This document shows positions 1 to 7,228 of a DNA stretch of 7,228 nucleotides, one piece after another. The notes below the pieces were generated by a model. It was not told where the DNA came from, ran no database searches, and worked only from the letters and a program-made list of their open reading frames with translations. Made by a program: the position numbers and the translations under genes. The number at the start of each line of letters is the position of its first letter. Position 1 is the stretch's first letter. Origin of the DNA: Lysobacteraceae bacterium (GTDB taxonomy: Bacteria; Pseudomonadota; Gammaproteobacteria; Xanthomonadales; Xanthomonadaceae); the NCBI GenBank assembly GCA_003449195.1, contig DMID01000017.1:169-7396 (forward strand). Direction: 5' to 3'.

Positions 1-92
1 TGGCGGGCGAAGGCTTCGCGCTCGGCGACGGGCAGCCCGCTGGCCTGGTGAAACAGTTCCTCGAGCCGGTGCCACGTGTCCCGGGTCAGCAT
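1..92 (-). CDS. N-terminus of probable sigma-linked Ser/Thr protein kinase (partial)
   Basis: A reading frame starts at an ATG (92-90) inside the last codons of the sigma factor and runs off the left edge after 30 complete codons. It overlaps the sigma stop by 7 bases, which suggests translational coupling. The visible peptide begins MLTRDTWHRLEELFHQASGL and continues with PVAERE-type residues. A 'W-x-R-L-x-x-L-F-x-x-A-x-x-L-P-x-x-E-R' start is familiar from the region ahead of the kinase domain in Ser/Thr protein kinases encoded next to ECF_sub sigma factors in Xanthomonadaceae. No kinase motif lies inside the window, so the kinase call rests on this N-terminal pattern and on the neighbour. 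That the frame is a real gene is fairly secure because of the coupled start and protein-like composition; its product is less so. Confidence 0.55.
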   Translation of the reverse strand, partial: MLTRDTWHRLEELFHQASGLPVAEREAFAR

Positions 93-637
93 GCCATCCT
101 CGATGCCAGCCACGAGCGGGCAAAACGCAGGTCGCGTTGCAGCGTCGCCACCGACACGTCCAGCAGGCCGGCGCATTCGGGAATGCTGAAGCCGGCCAGT
201 TCGACCAGCGCAAAGGCCTGTGCCTTGCGTTCGTCGAGCTGGGCCAGCTGTTCGAATGCCTCGGCGATCATGGTCAGGTCTTCGGGTTGCGGCGTCGACG
301 ATTCGATGCTGACCGTCAGGGTCGTCGCTTCTCCTTGCCGTTTTCGGCTGGCCTGCATCCGAGCCAGATCGATCAGCAGATGCCGCATCTGCAGCGCCGC
401 GACGGCATAGAAATGCGCGCTGGAATTGAACGGACTGCGGTTGGCCGACAGCCTGATCCAGGCTTCGTTGACCAGTTCGGTGGGCTGCAGCGCCACCGGG
501 CTGCCTTTGGCGAGCCGGCCGGCGGCGATCGCGCGCAATTCGGCATAAGCCTGCGTGGCCAGCGAATCGGCCGCATCGGCATCGCCTTGCTGCCATTTCA
601 CGATCAGACGCGTGACCGAAGGGTCATTGCTTTCCAT
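86..637 (-). CDS. ECF-type RNA polymerase sigma factor (Sigma70_ECF / ECF_sub family)
   Basis: This 183-residue protein would bind core RNA polymerase and direct it to a dedicated promoter set. The sigma-2 part (about residues 8-95) has the family pattern: W-x-x-GD-x-x-A, Y-AELRAIA, LQPTELVNEAWIRL, then HFYAVAALQMRHLLIDLAR followed by a KR pair. The sigma-4 part (about 125-180) is a helix-turn-helix with ELAGFSIPECAGLLDVSVATLQRDLRFARSWL. The length is typical for the family. I chose the ATG at 637; a GTG at 649 is in frame and adds four residues, and neither has a clear Shine-Dalgarno. The gene overlaps the start of a downstream gene, probably a kinase, as is common for this sigma group. No anti-sigma gene is visible. 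Twelve of its first 40 codons end in A or T, more relaxed than the peptidase gene. The target promoters cannot be told from the sequence. Confidence 0.9.
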   Translation of the reverse strand: MESNDPSVTRLIVKWQQGDADAADSLATQAYAELRAIAAGRLAKGSPVALQPTELVNEAWIRLSANRSPFNSSAHFYAVAALQMRHLLIDLARMQASRKRQGEATTLTVSIESSTPQPEDLTMIAEAFEQLAQLDERKAQAFALVELAGFSIPECAGLLDVSVATLQRDLRFARSWLASRMAC

Positions 638-667
638 CACGGGTGGCACGGTGGGAGCGAGGGCGAG

Positions 668-689
668 GCGGCCACTTTAGCAAGGCCGC
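668..689. repeat. Inverted repeat GCGGCC-N10-GGCCGC around the sigma-side -10
   Basis: Two perfect 6-bp arms (668-673 and 684-689) flank a 10-base AT-richer spacer. That spacer contains the candidate -10 of the sigma gene. The placement would suit an operator for a dimeric repressor, but 6-bp arms made only of G and C can arise by chance in DNA this rich in GC. Confidence 0.3.
674..682 (-). promoter_or_regulatory. Candidate extended -10 for the sigma factor gene
   Basis: Read on the minus strand, 682-674 is TGCTAAAGT, matching the extended -10 form TGnTAnnnT. It lies 36 bases upstream of the ATG at 637, which would give a short leader of about 30 bases. No good -35 hexamer is seen 17 bases upstream, as is usual for extended -10 promoters. 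This is a motif match only. Confidence 0.35.
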
Positions 690-743
690 ATGACCGCACA
701 GGCCGACGATGACCAATGGGGCAGGTGTGTTGCCGCATGCCGG

Positions 744-752
744 TGCTAGATT
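744..752 (+). promoter_or_regulatory. Candidate extended -10 for the peptidase gene
   Basis: TGCTAGATT matches TGnTAnnnT and resembles -10 boxes seen ahead of many Xanthomonas genes. It lies about 90 bases upstream of the chosen start codon, leaving an untranslated leader of roughly 80 bases. A TTGCCG at 730-735 is only 11 bases away, so it is not a usable -35. Confidence 0.35.
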
Positions 753-825
753 CGGGAAATCCGGGCGCGCCATCACGCGGCAATGCGGCCGGCTCGCCCC
801 GTTGTTCATCCACCCCTGCGCCCAA

Positions 826-832
826 AGAGGAA
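826..832 (+). promoter_or_regulatory. Ribosome binding site of the S9 peptidase
   Basis: AGAGGAA sits 7 bases ahead of the ATG at 840. It supports that start over the in-frame ATG at 783, which would add 19 Arg/Pro-rich residues in front of the signal peptide. Confidence 0.75.
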
Positions 833-839
833 TCGCCGG

Positions 840-3326
840 ATGCGAACCCATCGCCTGATCTGGTCCGCGGCTCTCGCCGCGACCGCCACCACGCTGCTGG
901 CCAACGTGCCGGCCCATGCCGATGCCGGATACGCCGTGCCGCCGCCGGAGCTGCTGAAGGTGCTCAAGGCACCGCCGCCGCCCACGCCCAGCGCAGACCC
1001 CACCGGCCAGCGCCTGCTGCTGACCACGGCGCAGACCTATCCATCCATCGAGCGCGTGGCGCGGCCTTATCTCAAGCTGGCCGGCGTGCGCCTGGAACCG
1101 GCCAACCGCAGCCGCCACGACACCCCGGCCGGCTATGGCATCCCGGCCTGCGTGGCCGATTTCACCGTGGTGGACATCGCCAGCGGCAAGCAGACCAAGG
1201 TGCCGTTGCCCGATGGCGCCTGCCCCGGCCCGGCGTCGTGGTCGCCCGACGGCACGCGCTTCGCCTTCCAGAACGTCACCTCCACCTCGGTGGAACTGTG
1301 GCTGGGCGATGCCGCCAGCGGCCAGATCCACAAGGTGCCGGGGCTGGCCTTGAACCCGATCTTCGACAGCGCGGTGCAATGGCTGGACGGCAGCAAGACC
1401 CTGCTGGTGAAGAAGGTGCCCGACGGCCAAGGCGCGGCACCGGCCGAGACCGCAGCGCAGATCGGCCCGGACGTGCAGCAGTCGCTGGGCGGGCAGGGCG
1501 AGAGCAGTACCTACGAGGCGCGCGACACGCTCAAGAGCGCGCTGGACGAGGCGCGTTTCGTCTATTACGGCAGCTCGCAGCTGGCCGTGGTGGATGCCGC
1601 CGCCGGCAGCGTGCGCAACGTCGGCGCGCCGGCCATCTATAACGACGTGGATGGTGCGCCCGACGGCGTGCACGTGCTGACCGAATCGATCAAGCCGCCG
1701 TATTCGCACGCGGTGACCTATCAGCGCTTCGCCCACGACGTGGCCGTGCTCGACGTGAACACCGGCAAGGCGGTGACCATCGCCAGCCTGCCGCTGGCCG
1801 ACCGCGTGCCGGTGCACGGCGTGCCGACCGGCGCGCGCGAGTTCGGCTGGCGCGCGACCGACCCGGCCACGCTGGTCTGGGCCGAGGCGCTGGACAAGGG
1901 CGACTGGAACGTCGAGGTGCCGGCACGCGACAAGGTGATGGCCTGGAAGGCACCGTTCACCGGCAAGCCTGCCGAGATCACCCGCACCCAACAGCGCTTT
2001 GCCGGCTATGTGTGGACGGCCAGGCCCGAGGTGGCGTTCCAGTACGAGATCGACGAGAACCGCCACTGGCAGACCACCCGCATCGTCGACGTGGACAAGC
2101 CCGGCGCCCAGGGCCGCCTGCTGTGGGACATGTCCAGCGACGAGCTGTACAAGGACCCGGGCAGTTTCGTCTACACGCGCCTGCCCAGCGGTGCGGTGGT
2201 GGCGCGCATGGAGGGCGAGAGCCTGTTCCTGCGTGGGCAGGGCGCCTCCCCCAAGGGCGACCGGCCGTTCCTGGACAAGCTCGACCTGGCCACGCTGAAG
2301 ACCCAGCGCCTGTTCCGCAGCGGCACCGACGACTACGACGTGCCCTTCGCCTTCACCGCGCAGCCGGGCCAGTTCCTGACCTGGCACCAATCGCTGATCG
2401 ACCCGCCCAACGCGTTCGTGCGCACCTTGGGCGCGCCGGTGGCCGATGCCGCCGAAGGCGAAGCGGCCTACGCCACGGCCGGCACCCAGCTGACCCGCGT
2501 GCCGGACCCGACGCCGGAAGTGCGCCAGATCAAGAAGCAGCTGGTGACCTACAAGCGCGCCGACGGCTTGGACCTGTCGTTCACCCTGTACACGCCGCCG
2601 GGCTACGTGGCCGGCAAGAGCAAGCCGCTGCCGGCCGTGCTGTACGCGTATCCGGCCGACTTCGCCTCCAGCGAGCAGGCCGGGCAGGTCAGCGGCAGCC
2701 AGAACACCTTCACCCGCCTGCCGTACTACCGGCTGATGCTGCTGGCCGGCTACGCGATCATCGACAACGCCAGTTTCCCGATCGTCGGCGACCCCAAGAC
2801 CGCCTACGACACCTATCTGGAGCAGCTGACCGCCGATGCCAAGGCCGCGGTGGACAAGGCCGTGGACATGGGCGTGGTGGACCGCAACCGCATCGGCGTG
2901 ACCGGCCACAGCCACGGCGCGCTGATGACCGCCAACTTGGTCACCCACACCGACCTGTTCAAGGCCGGCATGGCCACCAGCGGCTCGTACAACAAGACGC
3001 TCACGCCGTTCGGCTTCCAGAACGAGCGCCGCTCGGTGTGGCAGGCGCGCGATGTCTACATCAAGGCCTCGCCGTTCTTCTATGCCGACAAGATCAAGCA
3101 CCCGCTGCTGCTGGTCCACGGCGAGGACGATGCCAACCCGGGCACCGAGCCGATCCAGTCGCTCAAGCTCTATCAGGCCATCCGCGGCAACGGCGGCATC
3201 GCCAAGCTGGTGATGCTTCCGCACGAGCCGCACTGGTACACCGCGCTGGAATCCAACGAGCAGGTCGTGCACGACATGCTCGACTGGTTCGACACCTATG
3301 TGAAGAACGCACCGGGCACGAAGTAA
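840..3326 (+). CDS. Periplasmic S9 family serine peptidase, glutamyl endopeptidase-like (S9D)
   Basis: This 828-residue secreted serine peptidase belongs to the prolyl oligopeptidase clan. Residues 1-27 form a Sec signal peptide (MRTHR, a hydrophobic stretch, then VPAHA before Asp28), so it should act in the periplasm. Residues of about 30-560 are the expected beta-propeller part, opening with the YAVPPPE and LKLAGVRLEP motifs found in plant chloroplast glutamyl endopeptidase. The alpha/beta-hydrolase part follows (about 565-828). Its motifs are YAYPADF (602-608), GHSHGA with nucleophile Ser691, SGSYNKTLTPFGFQNE, HGEDDANPGT with Asp764, and LPHEPHWY with His798. All three triad positions match that family, so cleavage after glutamate is a reasonable prediction, though the specificity is inferred. 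The gene stands alone, divergent from the sigma factor. A hairpin follows 15 bases after its stop. Third positions are strongly G/C (3 of 80 codons at 2100-2339 end in A/T), as expected for a resident gene. Confidence 0.92.
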   Translation: MRTHRLIWSAALAATATTLLANVPAHADAGYAVPPPELLKVLKAPPPPTPSADPTGQRLLLTTAQTYPSIERVARPYLKLAGVRLEPANRSRHDTPAGYGIPACVADFTVVDIASGKQTKVPLPDGACPGPASWSPDGTRFAFQNVTSTSVELWLGDAASGQIHKVPGLALNPIFDSAVQWLDGSKTLLVKKVPDGQGAAPAETAAQIGPDVQQSLGGQGESSTYEARDTLKSALDEARFVYYGSSQLAVVDAAAGSVRNVGAPAIYNDVDGAPDGVHVLTESIKPPYSHAVTYQRFAHDVAVLDVNTGKAVTIASLPLADRVPVHGVPTGAREFGWRATDPATLVWAEALDKGDWNVEVPARDKVMAWKAPFTGKPAEITRTQQRFAGYVWTARPEVAFQYEIDENRHWQTTRIVDVDKPGAQGRLLWDMSSDELYKDPGSFVYTRLPSGAVVARMEGESLFLRGQGASPKGDRPFLDKLDLATLKTQRLFRSGTDDYDVPFAFTAQPGQFLTWHQSLIDPPNAFVRTLGAPVADAAEGEAAYATAGTQLTRVPDPTPEVRQIKKQLVTYKRADGLDLSFTLYTPPGYVAGKSKPLPAVLYAYPADFASSEQAGQVSGSQNTFTRLPYYRLMLLAGYAIIDNASFPIVGDPKTAYDTYLEQLTADAKAAVDKAVDMGVVDRNRIGVTGHSHGALMTANLVTHTDLFKAGMATSGSYNKTLTPFGFQNERRSVWQARDVYIKASPFFYADKIKHPLLLVHGEDDANPGTEPIQSLKLYQAIRGNGGIAKLVMLPHEPHWYTALESNEQVVHDMLDWFDTYVKNAPGTK

Positions 3327-3341
3327 CTGCCAAACGGAGCA

Positions 3342-3380
3342 AGGCGAAGGACGCGACCTCAAGCGGCGTGTCCTTCGTCT
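3342..3380 (+). terminator. Terminator-like hairpin after the peptidase gene
   Basis: Positions 3342-3355 pair with 3367-3380 over 14 bp, including two G-U wobbles, around an 11-base loop; the core is CGAAGGAC/GTCCTTCG. It starts 15 bases after the peptidase stop, where a terminator is expected. No T-run follows, so termination efficiency is uncertain. Confidence 0.55.
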
Positions 3381-3473
3381 GGAACCTGCACGGTGTCCCT
3401 CCTCCTGCCCACCGGCATTTCGTGGCGGGTATTGGGTCGATTCCGGCAGGTCACGGTACCGGCCAAGGAAAGG

Positions 3474-3508
3474 GCACTTCGGCTTCGGCTGCTTCCCGCA
3501 GCCGGTGC
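3474..3508 (+). other. Hairpin in the leader of the nuclease gene
   Basis: CGGCTGC (3486-3492) and GCAGCCG (3498-3504) form a perfect 7-bp stem over the loop TTCCC. GCAC (3474-3477) and GTGC (3505-3508) can extend it, with an 8-base bulge on the left side. It ends 38 bases before the nuclease start codon. It could be a second terminator for the upstream transcript or a leader structure of the nuclease mRNA. The rest of this 220-bp gap shows no promoter I can defend and no recognisable coding sequence. Confidence 0.4.
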
Positions 3509-3546
3509 TCCAACTTCATCCTTGCGGACAAGATCCAGGCATCGCG

Positions 3547-4677
3547 ATGACATTCTTCGAGATCGAAAAAGGCCGAATCGAGCGGGTGGAAAAAATCAGC
3601 CTGATGCAGGCGGAATTACGCGAACGACAGGATTTGCAGGCGCTGCTGCGCCAGCAATTGCCGGAACTGATTCCCGACCTGCTGGTGATTGCCGAGGAGT
3701 TCGGCGACTGGGACGATTCGCGTCGGCGCATCGACCTGCTTGCGTTGGATCGTATGGGCAATCTGGTCGTGGTCGAACTGAAGCGCGGCGATACCGGCAG
3801 CCACATGGAACTGCAGGCTCTGCGCTATGCGGCCATGGTGTCCACGATGACCTTCGAGCAAGCCGTGTCCGCCTACGAGAGCTTCCTCGGTCCGGAGGCG
3901 GGGTTGTCGGCACGCCGGCAGTTGCTCGATTTCCTCGGGTGGTCCGAGCCGAATGAAGACGATTTCGCGCAGGACGTCCGCATCGTGTTGTTCTCGGAGG
4001 ATTTCTCGCGTGAATTGACCACGTCCATCCTCTGGCTCAACCAGCGGCAACTGGACATCAGCTGCTATCGAATCAGTGCCTACCGTCTGGACCAACGGCT
4101 GTTGCTCGATTTCCAGCAGATCATTCCGCTCAAGGAGGCGGAGGAGTACCAGGTAAAACTGCGCAACAAGCAACAGGAAGTGCAGTCCGCGCGGCGCGAG
4201 CAGGTGGCCTGGAACGGCGAGCTGTACGCCAATTACGGCGACAACGAATACCGTTCGTGGGACGACGCGCGCGATTTCGGCTTCATCAGCGCCGGCGGAG
4301 GCGAGTGGTTCACGCGAACCTTGCGCCTGCTCGAGCCGGGCAAGCGCGTATGGGTCAATCGGCCAGGCATCGGTTACCTGGGCGTGGGCATTGTTCAGGG
4401 CGACCCCGTCGATGCGCGGGATTTCATGGTGCAGACCGAACAGGGGATGCGCCCTTATCTCAAGGTTGGACACGTGCATCCGCAGATGCGGGCAGCAGCG
4501 GACGACCCGGAGCGCACGGACAAGTTCGTCCCGATCCGGTGGATCAAGACCGTGGACGAATCACGCGCAATCCGACAGAACGGCTTGTTCGGCAACCAGA
4601 ACTCGGCAGCCAAGCCCGTGTCCGCATCGTGGCCTGCGACCGTTGCCCGGCTCAAGGCGGCGTTCGGCGTGGAGTGA
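3547..4677 (+). CDS. PD-(D/E)XK nuclease (NucS/DUF91-like) with C-terminal PUA/EVE-like module
   Basis: This 376-residue protein is a predicted cytoplasmic DNA nuclease. The N-terminal domain carries the PD-(D/E)XK core: RRRID with Asp63, then VVVELKRG with Glu77 and Lys79, then LQALRYA with Gln90, the arrangement seen in NucS/DUF91-type nucleases. A charged, coiled-coil-like linker (about 196-219, rich in Glu, Gln, Lys, Arg) leads to a C-terminal domain (about 222-376). This domain has SWDDARDFGFISAGGGEW (237-254), LEPGKRVWVN, GYLGVG (276-281), VPIRWIKTV and GLFGNQN (346-352). The 'PG-K/D-RVWV…GY-x-GVG' pattern is that of PUA/EVE-like folds, some of which read modified bases; this assignment is by eye. 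I chose the ATG at 3547, with a weak CCAGG 7 bases upstream; a GTG at 3505 is in frame but falls in the leader hairpin. The gene is solitary. In its first 78 codons 22 end in A/T, far more than in the peptidase gene, hinting at horizontal origin. Repair or defence roles are both possible. Confidence 0.8.
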   Translation: MTFFEIEKGRIERVEKISLMQAELRERQDLQALLRQQLPELIPDLLVIAEEFGDWDDSRRRIDLLALDRMGNLVVVELKRGDTGSHMELQALRYAAMVSTMTFEQAVSAYESFLGPEAGLSARRQLLDFLGWSEPNEDDFAQDVRIVLFSEDFSRELTTSILWLNQRQLDISCYRISAYRLDQRLLLDFQQIIPLKEAEEYQVKLRNKQQEVQSARREQVAWNGELYANYGDNEYRSWDDARDFGFISAGGGEWFTRTLRLLEPGKRVWVNRPGIGYLGVGIVQGDPVDARDFMVQTEQGMRPYLKVGHVHPQMRAAADDPERTDKFVPIRWIKTVDESRAIRQNGLFGNQNSAAKPVSASWPATVARLKAAFGVE

Positions 4678-4711
4678 GGGATTTGTTCGCGACTTGTCGC
4701 GAACAAATCCC
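4678..4711. terminator. Perfect 15-bp inverted repeat between convergent genes, likely bidirectional terminator
   Basis: GGGATTTGTTCGCGA (4678-4692) is exactly complementary to 4697-4711, with loop CTTG. It begins at the base after the nuclease stop codon and lies 71 bases beyond the end of hutU on the other strand, so it could end transcripts from both sides. No T-run follows on either strand. The remaining 71 bases to the hutU stop hold nothing I recognise. Confidence 0.65.
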
Positions 4712-4782
4712 GGTACCGTGGTCAGGCTTGTCACGGGCGCATCGCATCTCCCGCATCAGAACCATGGCGCTGTCGGATGCAA

Positions 4783-6446
<1,664 letters not shown>

Positions 6447-6450
<4 letters not shown>

Positions 6451-7228
6451 GCGGGAATCCTCTGTGTCTTGGCAAAGTCGAGGCAGGCGGCAAGCACGTC
6501 GCGCAGCACGGCCTGCAGTGGCGCGGCACGGTCGGCGGCCCACGGCGTGGGCCAGTTGTCCGGGCTTGGCACGGCGGGCTCGTCGATGTAGCCCCGGCAT
6601 GCCAGCTCCATCTGGATGGCATGCACGCCATCGGCGGGGGCGGCGTGGTGGCGCGTGCTCCAGCCGCCCTTGAAGCGGCCGTCGCGCACCGTCGGCAGAT
6701 TGCTGGTGCGGCAGGCGCGCTCCACCGCATCGGCCAATGCAGGTGCGCAGCTCGTGCCGGCATTGGTGCCGATGTTGAACTGCGGCAGCTCGCCGTCGAA
6801 CAGATGCGGGATGTGCGAGCGGATCGAGTGCGCGTCGTAGACCACGACCGCGGGATGCCGCGCCCGCAGCCTCGCGATTTCCGCCGTCAGCGCGGCGTGG
6901 TAGGGCGCAAACCAGATGGCACGGCGATGTTCGATGTCGGCCGCATCGGGTTCCGCTCCAATGCGATACAGCGGCTCGTCGTCGAAGGTGGTCAGCGGGC
7001 ACAGCCCGGTCGTGGCCTGCCCCGGATACAGCGAGGCGCCGGACGGATCGCGGTTGACGTCGATCACCGAGCGCGACACCAAGGTACGCAGCGTCGTGGC
7101 GCCCAGCCCCTTGGCGAACGCATACAACTGGTGCACCCACCAGTCCGCATCGCGGCGCGCCCGCCACGGCGAGGCGAAACCGCCGGCCACCTCGGCCGGC
7201 AGGTCGGTGCCGGTATGCGGGAAGCTGA
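6447..7228 (-). CDS. hutG: N-formylglutamate deformylase (5' end cut by window edge)
   Basis: This is the last step of the five-step histidine route: N-formylglutamate plus water to glutamate and formate, by a zinc-dependent N-formylglutamate amidohydrolase. The frame is open to the right edge, and 259 codons are visible, beginning SFPHTGTDLPAE. The SxPHxG motif is near the usual N-terminus, so probably only some 10-20 residues are missing. Further family motifs in order are DADWWVHQLYAFA, SVIDVNRDP, YPGQATTGLCP, VVYDAHSIRSHIPHLFDGELP (metal-ligand region), NIGTNAGTSC, GRFKGGWSTRHHAAP and GVHAIQMELACRGYIDE. A GTG at 7190 could serve as a start on paper, but it would remove the conserved SFPHTG, so it is not the real start. 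The stop TGA overlaps the hutU start. This type of HutG normally works with HutF (formiminoglutamate deiminase), not with a formiminoglutamase; other hut genes are expected to the right. Confidence 0.96.
6458..6463 (-). promoter_or_regulatory. Ribosome binding site of hutU inside hutG
   Basis: Minus-strand AGAGGA ends 7 bases before the ATG at 6450, within the last codons of hutG. It fixes the hutU start and supports translational coupling between the two genes. Confidence 0.75.

Noticed and set aside
137..712. A plus-strand frame antisense to the sigma factor
   Set aside because: The minus-strand sigma factor matches its family throughout, and the plus-strand translation has no recognisable features.
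730..752. TTGCCG with TAGATT as a standard -35/-10 pair
   Set aside because: The spacing is 11 bases instead of about 17, so only the extended -10 reading was kept.
783..839. Longer start for the peptidase at 783
   Set aside because: It would place 19 Arg/Pro-rich residues before a normal signal peptide; the ATG at 840 has a good Shine-Dalgarno and gives a standard Sec signal.
624..3362. A 912-codon open frame on the minus strand lying antisense to the peptidase gene
   Set aside because: Its translation is dominated by His, Arg, Gly, Val and Ala in the way expected from antisense reading of G/C-ending codons, and has no recognisable domain. The plus-strand frame encodes a clear S9 peptidase with signal peptide, ribosome binding site and triad.
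2012..3550. A 512-codon plus-strand frame overlapping the peptidase gene in another frame
   Set aside because: It has Arg/Gln/Ala/Gly-rich out-of-frame translation and no start signal; the region is fully explained by the peptidase.
3359..3553. A 64-codon minus-strand frame in the gap before the nuclease gene
   Set aside because: It has no recognisable motif and no evident ribosome binding site, and it spans both hairpins. It is too short and too weak to support as a gene.
6451..7167. Upstream extension of the hutU frame, giving a 794-codon open frame
   Set aside because: These extra codons lie in the wrong frame of hutG, and their translation is low-complexity Arg/Ala-rich. The hutU ATG at 6450 has a ribosome binding site and gives the normal family length.

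Overview
The window looks like chromosomal DNA of a gamma-proteobacterium of the Xanthomonadaceae (Xanthomonas, Stenotrophomonas, Pseudoxanthomonas or Lysobacter type). The DNA is GC-rich, conserved genes show strong G/C preference at third codon positions, and it holds an ECF sigma factor coupled to a probable Ser/Thr kinase, a secreted S9 peptidase and a hut operon with hutG just ahead of hutU. The genus is inferred from remembered family patterns, not from a search.

Layout from left to right. (1) Minus strand, 1-637: an ECF sigma factor of the Sigma70_ECF (ECF_sub) type. Its stop overlaps the start of a second gene that runs off the left edge; the 30 visible residues fit the N-terminus of a sigma-linked Ser/Thr protein kinase. 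(2) A 202-bp divergent promoter region (638-839) with a candidate extended -10 for each direction and an inverted repeat around the sigma-side -10. (3) Plus strand, 840-3326: a periplasmic S9 serine peptidase closely resembling chloroplast glutamyl endopeptidase (S9D), with signal peptide and intact Ser-Asp-His triad. (4) A 220-bp gap with a terminator-like hairpin after the peptidase and a second hairpin in the leader of the next gene. (5) Plus strand, 3547-4677: a stand-alone PD-(D/E)XK (NucS/DUF91-like) nuclease with a C-terminal PUA/EVE-like module. Its codon use is clearly more AT-tolerant than that of the peptidase gene. (6) A perfect 15-bp inverted repeat starting directly after the nuclease stop, between convergent genes. 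(7) Minus strand, 4783-7228: the end of a histidine-utilisation operon, hutG (5' end cut by the window edge) followed by hutU with an ATGA overlap.

How they work together: HutU converts urocanate to imidazolonepropionate, and HutG releases glutamate and formate from N-formylglutamate. A HutG of this type implies the five-step pathway with HutF, so hutH, hutI and hutF should lie nearby beyond the right edge or elsewhere. The sigma factor and kinase form a likely signalling pair. The peptidase appears to be an independent periplasmic enzyme. The nuclease is the least explained gene and the best candidate for something new, possibly a modification-sensing DNA nuclease. I see no CRISPR array, tRNA, rRNA, insertion sequence or prophage gene.
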